From Alteromonadaceae bacterium (GTDB taxonomy: Bacteria > Pseudomonadota > Gammaproteobacteria > Pseudomonadales > Oleiphilaceae): a DNA stretch of 64,000 nt. This document shows, in pieces, positions 44,680 to 52,930 of this stretch. Each line of letters opens with the position of its first letter. Positions within the stretch are counted from its first letter, which is position 1. The translations under genes and the position numbers were made by a program. The notes under the pieces are model-generated. The model was not told the DNA's origin. It did not search any database and saw nothing but the letters and a program-made list of their open reading frames with translations. The DNA lies in assembly GCA_013393545.1 (NCBI GenBank), contig JABXHG010000001.1, positions 1 to 64,000 on the forward strand. Reading direction: 5' to 3'.

Positions 44680-45327
44680 ATGCACGTATTTATTGCCGGC
44701 GCCAACGGGCAAATTGGCCAACACCTGCTGCAGGAAATGGCAGAGAGTGATCACGAGGCGCGCGCCCTTATTCGCCACCCGGGCCAGGGGCCGGACCTGC
44801 AAAAACTCGGTGCCACGGAAACGGTGGTGGGCGATCTGGAGCACGATTGTAGCGAAGCCATGCGTGGTTGTGATGCGGTGGTGTTTACCGCAGGCTCTGG
44901 CCCGCATACCGGCCCGGACAAGACCATTGATGTGGACCAGGACGGTGCCATTCGGCTGATTGATACGGCCAAAGCCATGGGTATCAAACGGTTCATCATG
45001 GTCAGCGCCCTGCGTGCGGAGAACCCGGATGAAGGCCCGGAGAAGCTACAGCATTACTTGTGGGCCAAGCGCAAGGCGGACGATCACCTGAAAGCCAGCG
45101 GGCTGGACTACACCATCGTGCGCCCGGGCCGGCTGACGAGCGAAGAAGGCAGCGGTAAGGTGGCGGTTTCTGTTACGCCGTCCGAACTGGGCTACATTCC
45201 CCGGGAAGATGTGGCCAAAGTGCTTCTGGCGGTGCTGGATGCGGACAACACCCACAGGCTGGTGTTTGATGTGATCTCCGGCGAGACACCGGTCGGTGAA
45301 GCTGTCGCCAGCCTCGTTAGAGGCTAA
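44680..45327 (+). CDS. NAD(P)-binding atypical SDR family protein
   Basis: A 215-residue Rossmann protein: HVFIAGANGQIGQHLLQEM (GxxGxxG), VVGDLEHD, KRFIMVSALRA, YTIVRPGRLT, LGYIPREDVA. This is the YwnB/HSCARG-like atypical SDR group, often NAD(P)-sensing or reducing. ATG 44680 follows CAGGAGAG. Confidence 0.88.
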   Translation: MHVFIAGANGQIGQHLLQEMAESDHEARALIRHPGQGPDLQKLGATETVVGDLEHDCSEAMRGCDAVVFTAGSGPHTGPDKTIDVDQDGAIRLIDTAKAMGIKRFIMVSALRAENPDEGPEKLQHYLWAKRKADDHLKASGLDYTIVRPGRLTSEEGSGKVAVSVTPSELGYIPREDVAKVLLAVLDADNTHRLVFDVISGETPVGEAVASLVRG

Positions 45328-45345
45328 CGAGGCCGGTTAAAGTGC

Positions 45346-45483
45346 TTAATCACGGTCGGCTTTGCGTTCGATGGCTTCGCCGGCCTGCTTCATGTCTTTG
45401 CCCAAACCTTCCATGGTGTTGCAGCCGGCCAGTGCGGTGCCCAGCACGAGGGTCAGCAACATGGTTCGAAGCGTAAATTTCAT
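45346..45483 (-). CDS. Entericidin A/B family lipoprotein
   Basis: A 45-residue lipoprotein easily missed because of its size. Signal and lipobox MLLTLVLGTALAGC with Cys21 as the acylated residue, then NTMEGLGKDMKQAGEAIER, the entericidin signature. CGGGAG lies upstream of the ATG. Entericidins are small cell-envelope lipoproteins; a toxin/antidote role is known for the E. coli pair, but only one is seen here. It is convergent with the NAD(P)-binding protein gene. Confidence 0.9.
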   Translation of the reverse strand: MKFTLRTMLLTLVLGTALAGCNTMEGLGKDMKQAGEAIERKADRD

Positions 45484-45577
45484 TGTGTTCTCCCGGGTTC
45501 AAGGTTCAGCGCTTGTGAATTCAAACAGGCTCCGGTGGTTTGCACAAGCCCGATGAGATGAATTTGCGTTCAGAATC

Positions 45578-45991
45578 TCACACCTTCACTTTTCCCCGTA
45601 GCGCCTTGGTTTTCCCGTGTTTGATTTTCTTGTCCACGCGCTTGCGTTTGGCGGATCTGGAGGGTTTGGTCGGGCGGCGAGCTTTTTGCGGTTTGACCGC
45701 TTCCTGAATCAGGGTTTTCAGCCGTTGTAGGGCATCGTCCTTGTTTTGCTCAAGGGTGCGGAACGATTGAGCCTTGATGATAATAATGCCGTCTTTGCTG
45801 ATGCGCTGGTCCGAAAGCGCCATTAGCCGTTCCTTGTAGAACGGCGGCAGCGACGAATGCAGAATGTCGAATCGCAAATGCACGGCGGTGGCAACCTTGT
45901 TCACATTCTGCCCGCCCGCACCCTGGGCGCGGATCTGGCTAAGCTCTAGTTCCCAGTCGGCAATTTCAACCGCATTGGAGATTTTCAGCAT
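45578..45991 (-). CDS. arfB: Alternative ribosome-rescue factor/peptidyl-tRNA hydrolase ArfB (YaeJ)
   Basis: A 137-residue protein with the RF-like core: RAQGAGGQNVNKV containing the GGQ, then the long basic C-terminal tail (KARRPTKPSRSAKRKRVDKK and onward) that enters the mRNA channel of stalled ribosomes. A DnaA-box dyad repeat lies about 90 bases upstream of its start. Confidence 0.93.
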   Translation of the reverse strand: MLKISNAVEIADWELELSQIRAQGAGGQNVNKVATAVHLRFDILHSSLPPFYKERLMALSDQRISKDGIIIIKAQSFRTLEQNKDDALQRLKTLIQEAVKPQKARRPTKPSRSAKRKRVDKKIKHGKTKALRGKVKV

Positions 45992-46067
45992 GGGTGTTAT
46001 CCATTGGTCAATTTCCCTTCAGTTTGCGCAGGGCCGGTGTTTCTGGCCCTTCAGGGCACCTATCCTG

Positions 46068-46165
46068 TTCATGCTAACAAAGTTATCCACAGTTTTTGTG
46101 AGTAACTGGCCCGATTTCCCGGTAAGCCGATTGTTCTTAACATCGCGTTTTGGCTGGCTCGGCCA
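46068..46165. repeat. DnaA-box dyad repeat, copy 1 (upstream of arfB)
   Basis: TTATCCACA (46084-46092) and inverted TTACTCACA (complement of 46098-46106) form a 23-bp dyad, preceded by CTAACAAAG. The next 60 bases are alignable with the region after the dyad at 59199-59221 (shared blocks: CGATT-GTT-T-AACA-TCGC-T-TGG then CGGCC). Together with that site it forms a dispersed repeat of about 85 bp. Confidence 0.6.
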
Positions 46166-47144
46166 GATTGTGGTGACATGACCTCTGGACGTGGCTGCTG
46201 CTCTTAAACAAAAGCGAACATTCGCACCGCGACCAGACCGACGGGTTTGCTCGGGCCTTGGAGTCCGTGACGAATCATTCGTGGACGGATTGCGTCTGGG
46301 TTAACATCGTGAGACGGCTCAATCTGGGCGCAACCATCCATCCGACTCTTCGGGCGCAAGAAAACAAATGTCGTTATCTTTTAATCAGTGTTAGGAAAGG
46401 TCAGGAAGTGACATAAGCCCCCTTAGATCAAACAGGCATGTTCACTGGATAGCTAAGCCTAAATAACCTAAAGCACTACTTAGATCCCTGCTATTGTTTT
46501 TTAGGTACTGAAGCTGGCATTAGTACCTGTTTCTGAATAAAAACACACTAATGGAACTGTCATTAGGCTGATTTCAATAAAATCTGAGTCAGATCAGGGA
46601 TGACGCTTCTAACGTACAGGGATTTAGCAATGACTCAAACTCTCGCCTGGCGCTCATTAGCCCTAGTCTCCACTGACGTTTTTTCCTGCAACGGATCAGT
46701 GACACCCCAAAACCATGAACATTGTCCGGGCATCACAGCGTCGCCCGGGAAATCGTGTGGCTCAGTTACTTACCCACAACAGAGAGCTTACCTATAAATT
46801 CAGTGCAAATAGGACAGCTTTCCATTGGTGCAGGCCAATCAAAGCCCATGTTCAGAACGCTAAGACTTATGACACCTCATTCTGAAATGAACAATCTCAA
46901 ATTTTCCGCATATTCAAAAAAGTCAACGTTGCAAAACTGATAATGAGAAACCAGCCACACGTCGGCCTGAGTATTTGAGACGACAAGCACATGATCGAAC
47001 ATCTTATGATAAACGAAGTTGACATCACTTAACGGACTCATAGACTGTGCCGCGCTTAGTATCAACATATGCGGAATTGTAATATAAATGATCTCCGAAG
47101 TGCTCAACACTAAGCAAATGGATTAAAATCAATGGAGCTGTACT
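46166..47144. other. Gene-poor left edge of the AT-rich island
   Basis: Nearly 1 kb without a credible gene; frames here (for example at 46600 and 46722) lack ribosome sites, family similarity and typical composition. It contains an imperfect palindrome around 46262-46289 (TCCGT-ACGAAT/ATTCGT-ACGGA type) and a 13-bp sequence at 46211-46223 repeated in inverse orientation beyond the right edge at 54915-54927. Composition shifts to AT-rich from about 46380. A promoter candidate lies near its right end. Confidence 0.5.
47019..47046 (+). promoter_or_regulatory. Candidate promoter of the island operon
   Basis: TTGACA (47019-47024) and TAGACT (47041-47046) spaced by 16 bases, about 100 bases before the first gene of the island operon. 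The -35 is perfect, the -10 matches at four of six positions. Confidence 0.35.
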
Positions 47145-48050
47145 ATGAATCAACCCGCCTACGCAATTACACCTGATTTCCAGTCTTATTTCGACGATTC
47201 CGGCTACATGACAGCGCCTTTTAGCGTGACTGAGCATCTAGAGGAAAATCGAGAAGCGGTTGAAAAGCTGCAAAAACTTACCGATATCCTGACGAATTTG
47301 GAGCAGGAGCGGGTTGATCTTGAAGCAAGGAAACTTCAAGACGCGCTCAATAAAATTAGCGGATTTACAAAAAAAATCGTTGATCATGCAAATGGGTTGC
47401 ATGACGATTTTGCAAAAGCAGTTTTAAAGGCTGGTGAAAGCGGGCTAATAACAAAAGAAGGACTGACGAATTTCTTCATTCAAGGTTGGTATCACACGCG
47501 TTATACCCCGAAATTCGAGCACCTCTTTACAAAATTGGTCGAAGAAAAAGTCAAAAGTCATGAAGTAAATTTAGATGACGTAGATGATAGAGAAAATAAG
47601 TTCAATAAAATGATGACCCACGATATTGATGAAGAAGAAGGTCATGAGCTGTGGGCCCTTCAGGATGTGCTGTTTCTCGGGCAAAAAGATTCGATAGACG
47701 TTATGCACGATGTCTATCCTGAGACAAAGGCAATTATTTGGAGCCAACACGACAGGCTGAACAGGCTCCCATTTATCGGATTCCTCGGATACTCGTTCTA
47801 TCTTGAATTTATGATCGCTACAAGGTCGATGGACATCCTCGGTGTGCTGAACAAGGCGCTGGGAACAAAGCCATCCGACCATAAGTTTATTTACTATCAC
47901 TACATCGTTGACCAGGGACATGCCATCGACAACATTGAGCTTCTAGACCGCATGGTAAACAGCGAAGAAGAATGTAATGAAATAATCGACAATATGAACT
48001 TTATACACACCATGTATAAAGGGCTCACATTGCGCTCTTTCGGGCTCTAA
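47145..48050 (+). CDS. Haem-oxygenase-like diiron oxidase candidate (iron-containing redox enzyme family)
   Basis: A 301-residue soluble, all-helical protein. The central and C-terminal part fit the Haem_oxygenas_2/HDO fold: E164-x2-H167 in DIDEEEGHELW, E221 in FLGYSFYLEFM, and H252/D256-x2-H259 in YYHYIVDQGHAIDN. Order and approximate spacing of E-x2-H, E and D/H resemble UndA-type diiron enzymes as I remember them. HDOs oxidise fatty acids or amino-acid-derived substrates with O2. The N-terminal ~110 residues (helical, ENREAVEKLQKL) are additional. TGGAGC precedes the ATG. It heads the island operon; a Fre-like reductase encoded further down could supply electrons. Confidence 0.65.
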   Translation: MNQPAYAITPDFQSYFDDSGYMTAPFSVTEHLEENREAVEKLQKLTDILTNLEQERVDLEARKLQDALNKISGFTKKIVDHANGLHDDFAKAVLKAGESGLITKEGLTNFFIQGWYHTRYTPKFEHLFTKLVEEKVKSHEVNLDDVDDRENKFNKMMTHDIDEEEGHELWALQDVLFLGQKDSIDVMHDVYPETKAIIWSQHDRLNRLPFIGFLGYSFYLEFMIATRSMDILGVLNKALGTKPSDHKFIYYHYIVDQGHAIDNIELLDRMVNSEEECNEIIDNMNFIHTMYKGLTLRSFGL

Positions 48051-48055
48051 AAGTT

Positions 48056-48071
48056 GGCCGCCTTGGCGGCC
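48056..48071 (+). terminator. Hairpin with T-rich tail after the oxidase gene
   Basis: GGCCGCC-TT-GGCGGCC followed by TCCTTCCTTTTCC directly after the oxidase stop. It could be an intrinsic terminator or partial attenuator separating the oxidase from the downstream genes of the operon. Confidence 0.55.
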
Positions 48072-48133
48072 TCCTTCCTTTTCCAAAAGAATTGAAATGC
48101 CACCTCTGAATTTCATTTGTAAAGGATGTACAA

Positions 48134-48814
48134 ATGCCAGCAGCTCCAAGAGATATTAAGTTTGTGCTCTGTCCGAAGAACAGTGACGAGTTTCTTGATG
48201 GACGATCCCTCGCAAAGGATATTTATAAAAAAAGCTGGGGTACAAATAAGATGGGCGACGACTACGACATCGGGATTGTGGCCTATGAACAAAATGAAGT
48301 AATTGGCAATATCAATATAAAGCTACCAGACCACAAGAATAAGCTTCCAACAGATAAGTATTTTATTCCCGGCGAGATACCTGAGTACGCAATTTCAAAC
48401 AGACGCAGCATGGCTGAGCTCTGTGGGCTTTCTGTCAGCGATCAAATCAAAAGTGAGCACCGAGCCTACACCTTAGGAGGTCTCATCGTTGGCGCGCACA
48501 TGGCAGCATACCAGTCTGACATCACGGTGTTCGCCACAGCGCAACGAAAGCCATTGATCTCGAAACTGCAAAATATGTATCACTACCCCTTTGATCATTC
48601 TGTAGGTGCGGACGTCAGCTGCGAAAATCTGCCGGAGGATCTCTATTGGCAAAGCAATTGTAAGCCTAATCTATATTATATTGACCTAACCAGCACGAAA
48701 ACAATCCAGTCAAGCATGGCAATATTATTAAAGCTATCCCAGTTTGATATTAACATTAGTAACCGCTTGTCGTTAGGAGAATTCATCAATGAAAAAAGTC
48801 AAGCAATGGCATGA
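48134..48814 (+). CDS. AHL-synthase/N-acyl-amino-acid-synthase-like GNAT acyltransferase
   Basis: A 226-residue protein with the autoinducer-synthase/FeeM fold layout: an Arg-containing helix ending in W (RSLAKDIYKKSW), DDYDIGIVAYEQNEVIGNINIKLP, then MAELCGLSV in the place of the LuxI ELSRFCV strand, and LGGLIVGAHMAAYQ, TVFATAQRKPLISKL as in the second half. LuxI/FeeM enzymes join acyl-ACP with an amine. Individual LuxI catalytic residues are only partly conserved, so substrate cannot be given; an N-acyltransferase role is inferred. AAAGGATG precedes the ATG. Its 3' end overlaps the next gene. Confidence 0.55.
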   Translation: MPAAPRDIKFVLCPKNSDEFLDGRSLAKDIYKKSWGTNKMGDDYDIGIVAYEQNEVIGNINIKLPDHKNKLPTDKYFIPGEIPEYAISNRRSMAELCGLSVSDQIKSEHRAYTLGGLIVGAHMAAYQSDITVFATAQRKPLISKLQNMYHYPFDHSVGADVSCENLPEDLYWQSNCKPNLYYIDLTSTKTIQSSMAILLKLSQFDINISNRLSLGEFINEKSQAMA

Positions 48815-49043
48815 TCGAGCGCTGTTAGAAAGCGCGAAGCAACAAAAGCTATATCTTATCATTATTTATGTTTTTGTAGGCTTGGCTGCAGCATTCATAG
48901 GGATCATGTTGTCAAAAAACGCTCCAATTCTTGACGTTCTTCTCGTATCGGGATCCGGTCTTGTGGGTCTGAGTATCGAAAAGTTGGTGAATAGAAGGAT
49001 TGAATACCTGAGGAAACAAAAATCGGAAGTAAAATCGCTATGA
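48789..49043 (+). CDS. Small two-helix membrane protein
   Basis: An 84-residue protein with transmembrane helices at about 21-42 and 47-65 and basic ends (KKVKQWHDR; RRIEYLRKQK). No family recognised. It overlaps both neighbours (26 bases upstream, 4 bases ATGA downstream), so it is translationally coupled to the exporter and may be an accessory subunit. Confidence 0.65.
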   Translation: MKKVKQWHDRALLESAKQQKLYLIIIYVFVGLAAAFIGIMLSKNAPILDVLLVSGSGLVGLSIEKLVNRRIEYLRKQKSEVKSL

Positions 49044-51349
49044 ACCCAGCTAAAAATAATCAGTTTGATAAAGGCGCTTTTGTTGTTCTACTCGCAATAT
49101 TGCTGCTAGCAGCTGGATTATTCCGTCTGTCATTCAATACTGATTATAGAGTTTTTTTTTCGCCAGGCGATGAAACGTTACAAACGTTAAATCAAATGGA
49201 GAACACTTTCGGTCCGAGTGATAATATTCTATTAGTAATTGATTATGGGAACATATCAACGAATCGCGAACAGGCAACAGAATTAGTCCATTGGGTTACG
49301 CAGGAAAGCTGGTACTTACCATACACCCGACGGGTTGATTCGATATCAAATTACCAACATACTCTAAGCAATGGTGATGAATTAGAAATAAACAACCTCA
49401 TAGAAAGCGTCGAAACTAGAGAGGGAAGTAACCTTTTTGATGAGGCTTTAGGAATAAAGCAGCTGAAAGGAAGGTTAATCTCTAATAATGACCTAACCGC
49501 AATCAATATCTCCTTCCGATTACCGCGTAAGGATCTCGAAAAAGAGGTTCCGTATGTCATTTCTTCAGTTGAATCACTGATTGAGAAAGCAAAAGTGAGG
49601 TCACCTGAGGCCAACTTTTATGTTACTGGAACGCTGCCTTTTACTAATGCCTTTACTGAAGCCACCCAAGCTGACGTTAAAAATCTAACTCCGGCCATGC
49701 TCTTAATAATGGCACTCGTCATTTTGGTCATTTTTCGCTCCTATGCGACGATATTAGCGGCCCTTTCAGTAATCTTGCTTTCGCTGCTTGGTTCGCTTGG
49801 GTTCTGTGGCTGGGTAGGAATCGAAATGAGTGGTGGTAACAGCCCTGCACCTTTTATAATTATCGCACTTTCAATCGCAGGTTGTGTTCACTTAATAAAT
49901 AGTATAGCGATCAACATCGCGGATGGTTTAGATAAATCACACAGCGTGACCAAAGCTGTCCAGGAAAACAAGACACCGATCGCGCTCACAAGCCTAAGTA
50001 CTATTCTGGGTTTTCTAGCAATTAATATTAGCGAGGTGCCACCCTATCAAGATTTGGGGAACATGGTAGTCGTTGGGGTATTTGTTGCGTTCATATCTAC
50101 AATCTTTGTAGCGCCAGCAATCCTCACTCGGGCTGAGCCGAAACATAAATTAATGATTCTCGATAATTTCCTTGATCAACTTCCTTACTTTTGCCAGCGT
50201 TTCAAGTTGGCGATTATATTAGTTTTTGTATTGGGAATCACGGTCTCATTGATTTTTGTCTCAAAGTCATCATTAAATGACGATTTTGTCCGATTGTTTG
50301 ATGAAAGTATGGAGTTCAGGTCGGATACAAAATTTACGGAACAAAATCTAACTGGCATCAACAACTATGAAATTATTGTCGAGTCAGCAACAGGCGGCCC
50401 AGTCTATGATACAGCACCAATAAGCGAAGTGAAGGAGCTAATCGATTGGATAAAACAAAAATTCCCAAATGTTCATGTAAGCTCGGTAATTGACGTTATT
50501 GAGGTGCTTCACAAGAATTTGGACGACGAAAGATCTACGGCAATTCCTTCTGATTCAAACCTGATCGCGCAATACCTTCTTCTCTATGAAATGTCGATGC
50601 CAAAAGGTCTTGAATTAGACAGTTTGCTTAGCTCTGATAAACGCCAACTGAAAATTTCGGTTACTGCAGCTTCAACTACAACGGAGAGAACACTTCAATT
50701 TGAGAAATCTGTGAATAAGTGGGTGAAAACTAATGCTCCTCACATTTCAATCGATATAACGGGCACATCTTTGTTATTTGCTCATATGGGAATGAAAAAT
50801 TCTAAGAGCATGATCGTCGGGACCTCACTTTCATTACTCTTTATATCATGTTTCCTATTGGTCGCATTAAGGTCTTTTAAATATGGTGTACTAAGTATTA
50901 TCCCAAACATTGTCCCTGCGATTCTTGGTTTTGGTGTTTGGGTGGCATTTGGTGGGATGATTGAACTGCCAATCACTCTTGTTGTGGCTATGACCCTCGG
51001 TGTTGTTGTCGATGATACTGTCCACTTTTTGCACCATTACATTTATGCAAAAAGATCCCTTAATCATAACTGCGTTGAGTCTCTTAGACATAGCATGAAA
51101 AAAGTCGGAGGAGCGATTATTCTCACAAGTGTCATCTTGGTGCTTGGATTTGCTGTAATGTCATTTTCAGTTTTTGAGGCCAATGCCAAAATGGCAATAG
51201 TCAGTGGAATGGTATTCGTTTTTGCGGTAATTATCGATCTTCTCCTACTGCCGTGTCTGATTCTGTTAATCGACGGTAATAAAGACCACGTGGAAGCTCA
51301 GGTTAATGCCTCGATTCCTTCCTCTAATAATGCATTATCAAGGGAATGA
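49040..51349 (+). CDS. RND-superfamily (MMPL/HpnN-like) exporter
   Basis: A 769-residue inner-membrane protein with two halves, each one helix, a large periplasmic loop and five helices. The loops start after FNTDYRVFFSPGD and KSSLNDDFVRLFDES. SSD-like helices include PFIIIALSIAGCVHLINS and LVVAMTLGVVVDDTVHFLHH, with the acidic VVDDT pair for proton coupling. Such COG1033 transporters export lipids and other hydrophobic compounds together with LolA-like and outer-membrane partners, both of which follow here. The ATG overlaps the preceding stop. Confidence 0.88.
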   Translation: MNPAKNNQFDKGAFVVLLAILLLAAGLFRLSFNTDYRVFFSPGDETLQTLNQMENTFGPSDNILLVIDYGNISTNREQATELVHWVTQESWYLPYTRRVDSISNYQHTLSNGDELEINNLIESVETREGSNLFDEALGIKQLKGRLISNNDLTAINISFRLPRKDLEKEVPYVISSVESLIEKAKVRSPEANFYVTGTLPFTNAFTEATQADVKNLTPAMLLIMALVILVIFRSYATILAALSVILLSLLGSLGFCGWVGIEMSGGNSPAPFIIIALSIAGCVHLINSIAINIADGLDKSHSVTKAVQENKTPIALTSLSTILGFLAINISEVPPYQDLGNMVVVGVFVAFISTIFVAPAILTRAEPKHKLMILDNFLDQLPYFCQRFKLAIILVFVLGITVSLIFVSKSSLNDDFVRLFDESMEFRSDTKFTEQNLTGINNYEIIVESATGGPVYDTAPISEVKELIDWIKQKFPNVHVSSVIDVIEVLHKNLDDERSTAIPSDSNLIAQYLLLYEMSMPKGLELDSLLSSDKRQLKISVTAASTTTERTLQFEKSVNKWVKTNAPHISIDITGTSLLFAHMGMKNSKSMIVGTSLSLLFISCFLLVALRSFKYGVLSIIPNIVPAILGFGVWVAFGGMIELPITLVVAMTLGVVVDDTVHFLHHYIYAKRSLNHNCVESLRHSMKKVGGAIILTSVILVLGFAVMSFSVFEANAKMAIVSGMVFVFAVIIDLLLLPCLILLIDGNKDHVEAQVNASIPSSNNALSRE

Positions 51350-51352
51350 TTT

Positions 51353-52051
51353 ATGTCGGTTGGTCGCATTTTTAAAATGGAGCTTTTAGATAAAGACGAC
51401 CCCCATTCAAGGGTTGTTAAGATTAAGTTCAGGGTAGAAAATGGTTTTAAGCTTAACGCCCTCCCTGGGCAATATCTTATTATCAAAGATGATGGATGCG
51501 AATTCCCCTTTTCGATTGCGAATAAAGACGACGACCTTCTTGATATTCACGTGAAGAAGGGCGGAAGTCCACGGGTCGAAAAGCTTCTTGAAGAGATTTG
51601 CTTCAAAACCGAAGTAGCGGCCATGGGTCCGTTTGGAGATGCAGTTTTTCAGATGAGTAATTCTCCTTCGGATGTAGTGTTCGTCTGTGCTGGTGTTGGG
51701 TACGCTCAAAGCCATTCCTATTTACGTGAACTGGATATGACGTCCTTCGCTTCCGTTGAGCGTGTTTCGTTGATTTGGTTAGTGGATGATTTTGAAAGTG
51801 TCTACGACCATGAGTTTCTTATGGGATTGGAAAGCAAATGGTCAAAGTTTGACGTTACACTGGTTTGTGAAACAGCGGAGAAATGTGGCTTCAATTCGGT
51901 ATCGCCCGAGTCTTTCAATTCATTCTTATCTACTCGAATTCGGCCTAGCACTCGTGTCTTCGTATCTGGCCCAAGAAACTTATCACTGGATGTTAGTCGA
52001 ACGCTCTCGCAAAAAGGGCACGATGAAAAAATCGTTTCTGATTTTCTCTAG
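51353..52051 (+). CDS. Fre/LuxG-like NAD(P)H-flavin reductase
   Basis: A 232-residue protein of the ferredoxin-reductase fold: FAD/FMN side LPGQYLIIKDDGCEFPFSIAN (the usual RPYSIAS replaced by EFPFSIAN), glycine-rich GPFGDAVF, NAD(P) side VVFVCAGVGYAQSHSYLRELD, and SGPRNLSLDV near the C-terminus. No [2Fe-2S] domain, as in Fre. It may reduce free flavin or directly serve the operon's diiron oxidase (inference). It starts three bases after the exporter stop. Confidence 0.8.
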   Translation: MSVGRIFKMELLDKDDPHSRVVKIKFRVENGFKLNALPGQYLIIKDDGCEFPFSIANKDDDLLDIHVKKGGSPRVEKLLEEICFKTEVAAMGPFGDAVFQMSNSPSDVVFVCAGVGYAQSHSYLRELDMTSFASVERVSLIWLVDDFESVYDHEFLMGLESKWSKFDVTLVCETAEKCGFNSVSPESFNSFLSTRIRPSTRVFVSGPRNLSLDVSRTLSQKGHDEKIVSDFL

Positions 52052-52090
52052 ATTAAAGAGTTATGTCTTGCGATTCTGAAATTTCATTAA

Positions 52091-52927
52091 ATGGTATTAG
52101 CTATGATTCGATATCTCTACGTTTTGCAGGCAATTGCCTGGTTGGTAATAAGTACGATGTCCCAAATTGCCTTTGGGCAGACTGAAGCGGAAGGGAGTCC
52201 CTCGGCGGAAGAGAAAGGGCTAGAAATTGCTTTGGAAGCTGATCGCCGTAGTAGTGGGTATGAAGACTTCGAAGCAGATATGGAGATGATTCTGATAGAT
52301 GCCTCTGGTGAAGAATCATTGCGCCACCTCACGGTAAAGAATCTTGAGGTGAACTCAGACAATGAGAAAGATCGGAGTTTGATCAGCTTCCATCAGCCGC
52401 GGGACGTTCGTGGTACTGCCCTTCTCACGTTTACTTATATTGAAAAAGACAATGATCAGTGGCTTTACTTACCGGCTTTGAAAAGGGTTAAAACGATCGT
52501 TTCTAGCAATAAGTCCGGGCCTTTCATGGGAAGTGAATTTAGTTTTGAGGACATGACCACTCAGATTGTTGAGAAATACGACTATCGCTTCATCAGATCT
52601 GAAGAATGTGGAAACATCGAATGCTATGTGGTTGAAAGAACGCCAAAGAGTGAAGATTCGGGGTATTCGCGGGAAGTGATATGGTTGGATAACGATGAGT
52701 TCAGGACCCAGAGAGTTGATTATTACGATAGGCGAAATCGGTTTGTAAAGACACTTAGTTTAGAGGACTACCAGCTCTATAAAAATGAGTTCTGGCGCCC
52801 GTCCAATATGGTGATGACGAACCATGAAACGGGTAAAGGAACGATTCTCAATTGGTCGAAGTACCAATTTGGCACAGGACTTGGCAAGTCTGACTTTAAT
52901 CGCAATGCGTTAAAGCGCATTAGGTGA
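52091..52927 (+). CDS. LolA-like outer-membrane lipoprotein-sorting family protein
   Basis: A 278-residue periplasmic protein with a signal peptide (cleavage after about residue 30, AFGQ) and the COG2834/PF17131 pattern: HLTVKNLEVNSDNEKDRSL, FHQPRDVRGTALLTFTY, QWLYLPALKRVKTIVSSNKS, MGSEFSFEDMT. It has a LolA-type half-barrel fold binding hydrophobic cargo. These genes commonly accompany RND exporters of this class. ATG 52091 or 52103 may be the start. Confidence 0.85.
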   Translation: MVLAMIRYLYVLQAIAWLVISTMSQIAFGQTEAEGSPSAEEKGLEIALEADRRSSGYEDFEADMEMILIDASGEESLRHLTVKNLEVNSDNEKDRSLISFHQPRDVRGTALLTFTYIEKDNDQWLYLPALKRVKTIVSSNKSGPFMGSEFSFEDMTTQIVEKYDYRFIRSEECGNIECYVVERTPKSEDSGYSREVIWLDNDEFRTQRVDYYDRRNRFVKTLSLEDYQLYKNEFWRPSNMVMTNHETGKGTILNWSKYQFGTGLGKSDFNRNALKRIR

Positions 52928-52930
52928 TTT

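Noticed and set aside
46084..46106. DnaA boxes as a replication origin
   Set aside because: Only two boxes per site, no AT-rich unwinding element, and no dnaA, dnaN, gyrB or rep gene nearby.
46600..46940. Two small plus-strand frames in the left edge of the island
   Set aside because: No ribosome site, no recognisable protein features, irregular composition.
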